Shown piece after piece: positions 1-9,589 of a DNA stretch of 64,000 nt (its first letter is position 1; every line of letters starts with the position of its first letter). The notes beneath the pieces are model-generated. The model had not been told where the DNA came from. It was given only the letters and a program-made list of their open reading frames with translations, and did no database searches. The DNA is from Monosporascus cannonballus (lineage: Eukaryota; Ascomycota; Sordariomycetes; Xylariales). Location of the stretch: positions 62,001 to 126,000 of the forward strand of contig QJNS01000025.1 of the NCBI GenBank assembly GCA_004154925.1. The letters are read 5' to 3'. The translations under genes and the position numbers were made by a program.

Positions 1-746
1 CTTCGTAGTCGAGTGGCGGTCAGATAGATATAGTGAGTTAGCCTGGGCATGGAGGAGAATCGTTGACTGGATTACTACTCCGGTGATATAGTGATGGGGA
101 ATCTTTACGCTTAGTACAGCAAGGCCCACCGGGGCATAGAGCGCGTCCTAAGAGGTCCGTGATGTTCGCGATGGCCGACCTGCCTGCTCCTTTCTTTATT
201 TCTGCGAGATTCTGTGACAGTAGACCTGGCTTTCGCAAACACAGCCCGGTTTGAGGTTGAGTAGTCATCCGTGGCCGGAGGGAGGCGTGATTTTGAACCG
301 CGTAGGCTTGTTCGGATGTTTCGGCCAAAAGCGATGCGCTTACTAAGTGAACGCAAATACGTTGATCAATTCGGGACGCCGGCCAAGTGTTGACACTTTA
401 GTCTCGTTACCGGTCCTCTGTAATTGTTTATTCCGGGCGCCCCGAAGTTGAATTATTGATTGCTTATCCGTCTAGCCCAGGGGGTTTAGTAATCACGCGA
501 CCACACACTAATCCATGATTTCTCATCGCAGACTATTAGTCCAGTCTTAAATAACATGACGTAGGTATACCAATGACACTTCCAGATTTGCAGCTTTTCA
601 TCCGGGTAATCACTAATTCTCGAATTGCCCTCAAAGGAGTCTGATAGCCACATCGAGCAAAACAAAGCCCTTTCCGGTTATGACTGAGAGGTGGGTTTGA
701 CGATGCAGAGGAACGAGTCAATTGTATGAGTGGCGTAATATATCCA
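1..746. other. Gene-less spacer at the left edge
   Basis: Normal-GC sequence. Only short frames without recognisable motifs occur on either strand, and no splice-linked coding exons could be assembled. It lies beyond the stop codon of the minus-strand Zn2Cys6 regulator, so its right end should carry that gene's 3' untranslated region. No tRNA cloverleaf, repeat or transposon end was seen. Confidence 0.5.
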
Positions 747-2772
747 TTAAGCCCTCATCGGATCAGAAAACTGTAGACACTCGACGATACGAGCTTCAGC
801 ATCAAAGCTAGAACCCTTCCTCGCCCACTTTCGTAGCCTAGCCAGCACCCTGCCCTGAATCGCATGCATATCTGGGATAAAGGGGCGTAGCGTCGCGCAG
901 CTGTCAGCCATCCACAGCAGGAGAAGACATGTCATGCAACCCTGCGAAAGCGACCAGAGATAAGGCGAGCGCTTGTCGATCATCTCGACAGCGTTATAAA
1001 GATAGCTTAGGCAAGAATCGATGCATATCTTGCACATGGCGGCTATGACCGGCAACGGTTCGCTGTATGGGTCGGAAAAGCCCACCGGGGACATTGGTGA
1101 TGATTCCCGCTGCCGTAAGATCGTCTGAAGGACGTAAGGTCGATGTATGATATGACTTGTGGCATAGTACCGGATTCTGAGTACGCGCAGGCGGTCGTTT
1201 GGCAGGGCTGTTGTGCCTTTCGGTGGCCGCAAAGCCTCGGGTATAGAGTTGTACCATTCTTCCAGTTGCCTACTGAGCTCAGAGGTAAGCACTTGGAGTC
1301 TCTGAAGTCCCAGATCCTGCCAGATCTTAGTCAGATCGTCGAGTCCTGATATGGACGTATTTGAGTGCGAGGGGGGTCCGTAGAGCGAGCAATGGATTCT
1401 GTTCATTAATCTCCTTATAGCGTTTTCTGCAATAGAACATATTATAATATCATCATCGCTCGGACCGGTGCTGTGTGGCAAGGGCATCTTGTCGCCTAAT
1501 GGCTCTATGCCACTCCTTGGGAGATCAAGCTCAGTTATTCGGTCACTGATAGGATTAGCATCAAGTCAAAAGCAAAGACGCCAAACGAGACTTTAGAGAA
1601 TAACTTACCATTCGAGCATAAAACACTGCCAAAAAACTCGCACTTCAGCATCTTCGAACTCGACGTGAGGGGCCTGCCGTGCGCGACTACCATGGTTTAG
1701 TGAGAGCCTTCATGGTTTTGTGTTTCTCAACATACCTTTCAACTAAATTTAGGAATACCTGTGATCCGTAATAGGCCATCTTCCAACTTTGTAGAGGCCT
1801 TCCAAGGTACGAGAAATACGAAGCGGCGAGGAGTAAGGCCTGACAAGTGGCTATGCTGGGCCTAAAGTTCCAAACAACATGGTGCAGTATGATGCGCAAC
1901 GCTGGCTGAAAGTAACCAAGGCCAAGAGCCTCATCATCTTCGGTCTCTTCTGAGGGCATGCAAACGGCTCCGAGAGCATACACACAAAAGCAGATAGCTG
2001 TGCTGATGTCATCTGTCATTGGGCCTTCTAAGACCTTATCTTGCCACAACCGGAACAACTGCTGTGTAAATAGTGGTTGGTGGGGGTGGACATGTTGAAA
2101 GTAATTCGTATCTAGAGTATCCAGCATGTCAAGGTTAAGAGGCGGCCAGACTTGTGTCGCAGCATGAATGTTGTCAAGATGCCCGGGCAAAGGAAGGGTC
2201 TCTTCTAATCGGAAGAAAAAGTCCTTGGGATAGTCCCCGAGTAAACGGCGCGCTTTAGGCAAGGCAAGCAGGGTATCCGCGATCATAACATGGTTTTTTG
2301 GAATTAGAAACTGTGTCGAATCGAGGTCACTTGGTTCGACTGCTCTTGTGGGTTGGAAGCAGTCTGGTTGTTGGGGCAATCCAGAAAAATAGTCAAACTG
2401 AGTGTGTGACACCGCAACCCGGGGAGATGAGCTGCTAAATAGACTAATATGATAGTTTTGCTGTTCCAGCATTGACTCTATTCGAATCAAACGGTCCACT
2501 ACCGCACTCGGGCTCGCATCCTCAACTCTACGCCATGCGCAGTTAGTCTTCAAACTGGGCGACATATATAACGCCATACAATACCTGTTAGCAGAGAGTT
2601 CTTGGTAGAGGCAATCGGCGTTCGACTCTCTGCAGGTTGAGCAAGGCCTTTTCCCGTCACATCTCCGTTTTCGATGTCTGTCCTCCTTTTAAGCCTAAAT
2701 GTTCTTCTTCGTGCTTAGTTTAAAGATAAGTACCTACCTGCAGAAGTCGCAGGCGAGGACGGCGCCTGACAT
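747..2772 (-). CDS. Zn2Cys6 fungal-specific transcription factor, 5 exons, 598 aa
   Basis: Likely a nuclear sequence-specific regulator; target unknown. My exons, read 5' to 3' on the minus strand, are 2772-2738, 2677-2585, 2527-1736, 1686-1609 and 1545-747, giving 1797 nt with phase kept at every junction. Exons 1 and 2 together build a complete binuclear zinc cluster, C8-x2-C11-x6-C18-x5-C24-x2-C27-x6-C34, with the basic run CRHRKRRCDGKRPC. A short linker and coiled-coil-like segment (about 52-67, RLIRIESMLEQQ) follow. The fungal transcription factor middle homology region starts near residue 183 (YFQHVHPHQPLF), and the family hallmark VFWQCFMLECDRITELDLP spans the exon 4/5 junction. Introns are 60, 57, 49 and 63 nt, all GT-AG. 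Taking only the two large open frames would miss the DNA-binding domain and most of the W-C-E-L-D-L-P region. It looks intact. Neighbours give no pathway clue. Confidence 0.88.
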
Positions 2773-5265
2773 AGGATTAGTAAGACAAGGAGCATAAGCT
2801 AGGAGGTGACAAGTTTACGTACGCTTTCTCGTATAGTTCATGGTGCCAGAAGTAGGGGATGACCAGCGGCCGGTTAGTAATCACACCTTCGGGTATATAA
2901 CTGGCTATTATGCCTAGGCTCTCCTTAACGCATCTTTTAGGATGGCAAGGCTGGACTGGCAATTACAAGCTTCAGTACGGCAGTATTTGAAGCACAGACG
3001 ACCCGCCGGGGACTATAGCAGTCAAGTACTAAATGATCGCCACTGGTGCCACCGGTACCACCCGTTCCCCGACCGTTTTTGAGCGACCAGTAACGCTTGA
3101 GCTGTCAGGGTTCTAGCCATCCTTGAAACTCTCCTCGGTATAGGCTAGACACAATGTTAAGTGGTACGCATTCTGGAGACAGCTGTCAGCAGGTATGTAC
3201 TGATCTTTGCATGGATGAATTGCCCTACGCGGTGCCGACCTAGAGAGTCCAATAGCTAAGGATGTCGCCGCGGGTGTGGATGGCTGACATGCGGCTAAGG
3301 AGCACGATCGGGGCTTGCAGGTAACTTTGCGGACGTAGCGGCATGATTTGCAGCTCAAGTTCGTCATGTTGAGGCTGAGCGCAGTGAGCGGTGACATTCC
3401 ACTATGCGGTGTGGGTATTACTGATTGCTAGAACCGGTTAGTCAGGAGGCAAAGTAATCAGTTGCCAAGCGTTCGTTACCTTTATCTTACCTGAGGTCTA
3501 ATGTACAGGTACTCTTGGATTCAAACCAATTACGACCTTTCTCTAATATGGTATAAAGTGCGGTGCTTTGGTAGTGCTGGCTGGTTTGAAGTGGAACGAC
3601 GGCCTTCAACTGTTAGATCTGTTGTAGTTAATAAACTGCCACATGCAGGTTCCCAACATCTGCATAACGTACGGATACCTACAATAGAAACGTCAACAAT
3701 CAAATAAAGTAATTTCATTAACGCCGTGTTCATACGGTGGCGACTGCAGTCATAGGAAGTCGGCGGATCTTCCGGAGGTATGCATGTCGTGGCATCGCCC
3801 CCCTTTTTTCACATAATTCTTGGCAGCTTTGAGGATAACATTTACTAAGTGTCAAACTCTGCGTAGTCAGTCAACGTAGGATCGCATCTGGAAGTCAATT
3901 AAGTTATCACCAGCCAGACCAATCCTTGGTCAATAGATGTCTGGCACTCCCAAGTTTTGTCGTCGACAATTGCTGACATAGATTTTGCCAAGCCAACACT
4001 ACATCATCGCGCACACACATACCACCACATATGCACTCCAACCCCAGCACGGTTCAGCCCTACCCGAAGCTCTGGGCCCCGAATATTAGCGTCTTGACTG
4101 CTCCATTATCAACATCGAACTACTTACCTATATAACATATACTTCAACTGTCATACCCATTTTAAACCAAAGTGACTTCAGGGGATGGTGGCACCTTAGC
4201 CAGTAAGGGCGTCATTCTATCCTAGACTGATGTGATCACACATGCAATATTCCGTTATCGGCTGACAGGGTTTGGGCAATGTCTATTTCAAGGGCTCTGA
4301 ACCCCCAGCGTGACGCATTTAATCTATTTACGATGCCTCGGTATGCCGAAAGGGAACCACCCACCGCCCTGGACCCACGGCCCACGCCCAGGGGGTACCC
4401 ACAGGGTCTTGCCAAAGACATTGTTATGTCCGCAATGATAAATATCCTGAACATTTAACCGTGTTATATAATTAAAAACATGTATATTTATAATTTACAC
4501 TATTTGCTTTTATAAAAATGAATGACTTTAAATAAATATAATTTTCGAGTGCTCGAGGTAGATAAGTTATTCATCCTTCGCATAATTTTATAAGTATTAA
4601 ATTTTTATCGCGGGTATCCATTCCAGCGAGAGCCGCATGACCCTGAATCACATTAGAGAGCATGGCAATGCTATCATGCTCGGATGCTATGTGGACTGAG
4701 TAAGCCCTACCTTATGCAAGGTTCAGCACAGTGGGTTGGAACGGCGGTCATGAAGAGGACGTTGCATTCTGTCACAACAGCAGGCTTGTGGTAGCAGGAT
4801 ATCGGGACACGGCAACAGATCGCTTGGTGAGTGATAGTCCGACACAGGCCCACTCCACTTTCCACACCAATCGTGAGGGAGACGTCGATGGCCGTTAAGG
4901 TATAATCCGAAGGACACTTTCGAAATCCGTCCTCTGAGGTTTAGGCGGACGTCGCGCCCTGGCGTCAATCTCTCAATCCTGTCTTCAATCCCCTATTCTC
5001 AACTCAAGATTCGCTAGGTAACCCCGAATTTCGCTGGCTTAATAGCCTCCCGTTAGGTCGCGCCATCGCTTAAGGTGCAGCGGTGATTCATCTCCAGCAA
5101 CCGGGAGGTAACTCAGAACTCGATTCCAGTGGCGACGCCTCACCGCCTTCTCGACGGGATTACTGACTTCGAATAGTGTCTACGGAACGCTTTCGGTTAC
5201 AATCAGACCTTCAAGCCGTTACACTGCTTCTGCGGTGGACCTTCGACAGCACACAGCTACATGTA
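2773..5265. other. Long gene-less spacer with a degenerate AT-rich patch
   Basis: About 2.5 kb upstream of the Zn2Cys6 gene. No reading frame carries a recognisable domain and I could not assemble exons. The proximal few hundred bases presumably hold the regulator's promoter; a TATA or CCAAT arrangement could not be assigned. An AT-rich patch at about 4450-4620 differs from its surroundings and is listed separately. Confidence 0.5.
4340..4625. repeat. Degenerate relative of the 5274-5490 inverted-repeat element (possible)
   Basis: A GGGTACCC-containing, C-rich segment (about 4340-4400) is followed by an AT-rich interior. Near 4590-4620 the sequence AAGTATTAAATTTTTAT then CGCGGGTATCC resembles AAGTATTAAACTTTTAT and the CGTGGGTA right arm of the element 0.9 kb to the right. 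No clean terminal repeats or target duplication remain. It may be a decayed sibling copy; chance similarity of AT-rich sequence is the alternative. Confidence 0.3.
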
Positions 5266-5273
5266 CTAGGGCT

Positions 5274-5490
5274 CCCTAGGGTTTGCAATGGGTACCCAAA
5301 TGGGTACCCATCACTACCCACGGATGATATTTTCAATCATAAATAAATAATAAACATCTGTAAACAATACAGAATTACTTGTATAATAAATCTTTCTAGG
5401 AAACCCTAAGTATTAAACTTTTATGACGTGTGAATTTACGTCGTGGGTAGTGATGGGTACCCATTTGGGTACCCATTGCAAACCCTAGGG
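5274..5490. mobile_element. MITE-like element with perfect 49-bp terminal inverted repeats
   Basis: Positions 5274-5322 and 5442-5490 are exact reverse complements over 49 bases. Each arm contains two GGGTACCC palindromes (GGGTACCCAAATGGGTACCC) and ends in the palindrome CCCTAGGG. The 119-bp interior is AT-rich and non-coding, so the element could not encode a transposase; this is the architecture of a non-autonomous DNA transposon. The 11-mer CTAGGGCTCCC lies at both outer edges (5266-5276 and 5485-5495), overlapping the arms, so the exact ends and target duplication cannot be fixed. As single-stranded DNA or RNA it would fold into a long hairpin. Perfect arms suggest a young insertion. Confidence 0.8.
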
Positions 5491-5495
5491 CTCCC

Positions 5496-7243
5496 ATGTC
5501 ATTAGGCTCCCAAGTTGTATCCTGAAGTCAAGGAGCCATAGAGTTCTTGACTCCTACAGCTTGTCTACAGGCTCTATATATCTTCTAGCCCTGGAACTCT
5601 ACTACGTCTGATCGTGGTGCGTGATAGGAGGATATATCGGCTGTGGGCGCAGCAGCGACTGAACTGTCGTCGGGATCGCCCGAAATTTCGGCGCCGCGCA
5701 GCGGTTGCCGCCCCCGCGGTAGCAGTACGGACGGGACAGGTAGCACTCCGCTGCCGGTGGGGGCTCACCGCGTACTATTAGCACCACACGCCGCCACAGT
5801 TCCCGCAGCCGTACGCCGGGGTTCGGAGAACTTTTGGGGTCCATTTCTAGCGCGGCTTTGCTGTGGGGGCTATCTATCCCAGTAGGGGTTGGGGAGTGGT
5901 CTTGCAGGGAATCTTAGGTTTGTGCTTTTGAACAGGCTTGGGACTCTATTACGAGTGGTGTCTGCTTCCAGGTACGGTTTGCGGTTGCCCACGGATTATT
6001 GGATCCTTGCATTTGAGCTATGCACTCTGGGAATTACCCGGCGGTAGTTCCTTCGTTTGGCGACAGTCTAAGCGTTTGAGCCGCATCAGGCGCCAACACA
6101 GTACAGCTCACGAGGCACAAGACGATCTTGGTGGAGGCCCTGGGCTGTACCTGAGTACTTGGTCCTACAGTTAGGTCCTACCCCGAGGGCTCTATTGCGC
6201 ACTCATCGAAGTTTCGACTTTAATCTTAACTGCGGAAAGAAATGGAAATACGATAACCTAAATAGCGACGGGACATATGTCGACCCCGAACAGTGCATTT
6301 CAGCGTCCCAGAGTATCAAAGTACCCAGGGTACAATACTTCACTGACCTCGGGTGCTCAGATCCAACGGAACAGCAGAGTAGCCTTTTTTTTCTTCGTCA
6401 AATACCGCATATAGCTTCTTTTCGATGAGGTAAGTCTGGATTCCACAACTTGACGTGCCATGGCTTCCAAGGAAAACAGGGAGGACGCCCTACGGATTCT
6501 CGTTCTGGTGTTTTAATAGAGAAAAAGGGGGTGGGGATGCTTACGTACTTCTACTCCCAAGCCGGCGCTTGCAGTTCCTGATTGTGAAAAGTCTAGTCCG
6601 CAATCTGAATTGCAATGTAATAGACTCCATTTCAAGAACAAGCTCAAGCATTTGTAGGATGGCGTTAGTTAGTGTGCGAGAACCGACGATCTCTCTTGTA
6701 CCAAGTTTAGGGGTTAAGGACGCCAGATTCAACCCTCCTCCTCATTTGGTTGGATTTGTGCTCCATGTCGGAATAGGTAGAAGATGGACATGATAGTGTG
6801 AAGTTACGCGGCACTAGGTTCGCAAGTCATACAGAGTAACAATACCTGATCTACTACAGCCGACATATTACCTCTCTCATACTACTTCAATGGCCACTGC
6901 CTCTCATTTTCGTGAAATGCCCAGACTAAGGAGATCCGCGGAATATATAGCAAACGCGTATATGACTACCCAGTAACGAATGATTACATAGACAGGAAAA
7001 AGAGATTCTTTTGACAGAGCACGGGTAGATATGAGCCATATACTTTCCCCTGCTCCACCGGGTCCCAGGTAGCATCATCCCTCGTCTTTTCCTGCCGGGT
7101 TGCTTCCGTACACAAAGCAACCGAGCCATTACAACAATGAGTTTTCCGGGGCAAGCCACCGTCTCTGTACTGCCATCCCCACATGCCGACTATTAATAAT
7201 CTTCGCGTAGCCGACAGGAGAGAACTCCCAGGCGAAACCCTTC
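5496..7243. other. Gene-less spacer with two weak coding-like patches
   Basis: No gene can be defended. A GC-rich patch at about 5602-5844 is open on the minus strand (80 codons, three Cys) but matches no family I know. At 6159-6428 a plus-strand frame contains the protein-like string NCGKKWKYDNL and a following GC-S-DP segment that resembles a small secreted Cys-containing protein, but it has no ATG, signal peptide or supported upstream exon. Either may be a decayed exon. The right end borders the stop codon of the HsbA gene and should hold its 3' untranslated region. Confidence 0.35.
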
Positions 7244-9384
7244 TTAGTGGAAGAACATAAACGAGGCCGCGACGGCTAGGGCGCCGACGATGGTGGCGGA
7301 TGGGCGGAACGCGGAGGCGTCGGAATCAGGAACGTGCGTGGGCTGGCTGGAGGGCTGAGAAGACCGAGTAGAGGTGTGCGGGCGGGGCGAGGCCGGGGCA
7401 GACGAGGGTTTGGGCTGGGGGCCCGGGAGAGGCCCCTGAGACGGAGCACCCTTGTCACCCTTGTCACCCTTGTCACCCTTGTCACCCTTGTCACCCTTGT
7501 CGGCGACTGGGCAAGGGGTACGGATGGGAGCCGGAGCCGGAGACTCTGGGGCGTCGGTGACCACCACGGGCGGCGGAGCATCGGCAAGTGGCTTGACCTG
7601 GCTCTGCTGTGCCCCTTCGCCCTGTTGTCCGCCCTGAATTTCCTGGCCACTATTGCCTTGCTGCCCACTTTGGTCCTGCCCATTGCAAACGCAATCTGTA
7701 GGGGTAGCTTCAGGCGCTTTGCCAGTAGGGGTGGCTTCACGGGTAATGGTAACTTCATGAGTGATGGTGGTTTTTTCAGTGGTGGTAGCTTTATGTGCCT
7801 CAGATGGGCCGTGGCCATGTGGCCAGTCGTGGCCGTGCGGCCAGTCGTGACCGTGCTGCTCGCCTTGGTCATGTTCGTCCAAGTCTACATGGGTAGCCTC
7901 AGGCGCCTTGCCAGTAGTGTCATGAGCAATGGTAGTTTCATGAGTAATGGTAGCTTCATATGCCTCGTCAGTAGTGGCGGCTTTAGGTGCCTCGCTGGTG
8001 GCTGCCGAGGGCGAGCCATGCTGGTCATGCTCGCCACCGTGGCCATGCGGCCAGCCATGACCGTGAGGCCAGCCGTGGCCCTGTTCCTCAACGTGACCAT
8101 GCTTGCCACCGTGACCTCCATGCTCTCCACTGTGGTCTTGTTGTTCATCATGGTCTTGTTGTTCACCTTGGTCTTGCTCATCACCGTGGTCTTGTTGTTC
8201 ACCTTGGCCATGTTCGCCACTATCACCTCCATGCTCACCACCGTGGTCTTGTTCACCGTGGCCTTGCTGTTCATCGTTGTCTTGTTGTTCACCATGGTCT
8301 TGCTGTTGTTCACCGTGGTCATGCTCATCACCGTGGCCCTCTTGACCATGCTTACCACCGTGCTCTCCGTGTTCATCACCGTAGCCTCCATGCTCATCAC
8401 CGTGGCCCTCTTGACCATGCTTACCACCGTGCTCTTCTTGTTCACTACCGTGCTCTTGTTCACCGTGGTCTTCTTGTTCACCGTGGTCTTCTTGCTGTTC
8501 ACCGTGGTCTTCTTGTTGTTCACCGTGACCTTCTTGGCCATGCTCACCACCGTGGCCACCATGCTCATCATCATAGTCTTGTTGTTCACCATTGGCTTGT
8601 TCACTTTGGTCCTCTTGACCACCGTGGCCATGGTCACCATCGTGGCCTTGTTCATCTTGGTCGTCTTGTCCACCTTGCTGACCACCGTGGCCATGATGTT
8701 TACCGTGGCCGTGCTGCCCCCCGTGACCGTGCTGTCCGCCATGGCCATGGTGTTCGCAGTCTCCCTTAGCGCCTTCAGGCGCGTAAAGCTCCTTCAGTTC
8801 GGTGAGGACCTGGAGAGCATGTCTCGCTTCCTCCCAGGCCTTGGGCTGATAATCAATGGGGAACTTGGATAGGTTTGACTCAAAGAACTCTTGCAGGCCG
8901 GGAACTGGAGAGAGGGGAGTCGTGTTAGCAGCCCACCACAACGCGCTACGTCCCATGGGTACGCAAGGCAAGAAGGCAGGGCGGACTTACCAAGACTGCA
9001 TGCCAGATAGCCATAGGCCTTCGGGCTGACGTCGATCTTGTCGAACTTCTCCTTGGCGGCCTCGAAGTCCTCGACGAAGACAGCGAAGGCGTGGCAGAGC
9101 TCGGCGGCCTTGGGCTTCAGCTCGTTGGTTTCCTGCTCGCTAAGGGGGCCGATCTCGTGGGCGACGGTAGCCTGTGACTCGAGCGTATAGGCAAGGTCAT
9201 CTGCCGCAAACTTGAGAGGCCCCAAGGAGCCGCCCTTGAAGTCTTCGAGGGCGCTGTCGAAGACTTTTAGACTGGTGATGAGCCTGTTGAAGATCGAGAG
9301 CTGGGAGATAACTCTCTCTGATTCTGTCTCCTTTGCGAATGCCCTCACAGCGAGGGTCGCTACAAATGCCGCCGCGACCTTCAT
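7244..9384 (-). CDS. HsbA-domain secreted cell-wall protein with His/Gly-rich repeat, collagen-like tract and GPI-type tail, 684 aa
   Basis: Exons 9384-8991 and 8904-7244 are joined by an 86-nt GT-AG intron (1,1). The start is placed at 9384 because it gives a signal peptide, MKVAAAFVATLAVRAFA. Residues about 20-180 fit the hydrophobic surface-binding protein A / cell-wall galactomannoprotein family (ERVISQLSIFNRLITSLKVF early, then ELCHAFAVFVEDFEAAKEKF). From about residue 183 to 500 the chain is a low-complexity repeat of Gly, His, Gln, Glu and Asp (GHGGQHGHGEQQDHGEQ-like units, HGWPHGHGW blocks), then a Thr/Ala/Pro-rich linker, KGDKGDKGDKGDKGDKG near 600-617, a Pro/Ser-rich stalk and a hydrophobic C-terminus (VGALAVAASFMFFH) typical of GPI attachment. 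I infer a wall-anchored surface protein. The repeat could bind divalent metals or act as a spacer, but the sequence does not prove this. Most HsbA proteins are about 180-250 aa, so the extension is unusual. Confidence 0.85.
7451..7502. repeat. Nine-bp tandem repeat encoding the KGD tract
   Basis: Five to six head-to-tail copies of CACCCTTGT on the plus strand. On the minus strand they encode the Lys-Gly-Asp repeats of the HsbA protein. Perfect identity of the units suggests recent slippage and likely length variation among strains. Confidence 0.85.
8090..8745. repeat. Degenerate in-frame tandem repeat encoding the His/Gly/Glu-rich region
   Basis: Imperfect units of about 15-30 bp built on CACCGTGGTCTTGTTGTT (plus strand) run through most of exon 2 of the HsbA gene. 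They contain few stops in any frame, so long but meaningless frames appear on the opposite strand and in the other minus frame. Changes among units are in-frame, consistent with selection on the minus-strand protein. Confidence 0.75.
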
Positions 9385-9569
9385 GGCGTCTCTGTTGACT
9401 TGTCTTGAAAGCGATGAAGAAAGGGAGGAGGGCGCAGTGTATGATAAGAGAAACGAATGCTTTTTTTTTAAATTAATCAACTGATCGAGTTGAGAGTCGA
9501 GGAGAGAGGTAAGGCCGGGCGATATGTGGTAAGAATCGGGGGTACAAAGCAAATTTAGTCCAGGACACA

Positions 9570-9578
9570 CTTATATAG
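9570..9578 (-). promoter_or_regulatory. TATA box of the HsbA gene
   Basis: CTATATAAG on the minus strand lies about 190 bases upstream of the chosen ATG (9384). With initiation about 30 bases downstream this would leave a leader of roughly 155 nt. No other TATA-like motif is seen in that interval. Confidence 0.5.
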
Positions 9579-9589
9579 ACTATGGTGAG

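Noticed and set aside
7885..8748. 287-codon minus frame rich in Met, Thr, Val and Lys
   Set aside because: Frame-shifted shadow of the same repeat in the HsbA exon; no domain and no independent start or splice context.
7334..8872. 512-codon open frame on the plus strand
   Set aside because: It is antisense to the HsbA gene. The frame is open because the coding repeat lacks the complements of stop codons; the protein is a monotonous Val/Thr/Leu string with no domain, while the minus strand has signal peptide, domain, intron and GPI tail.
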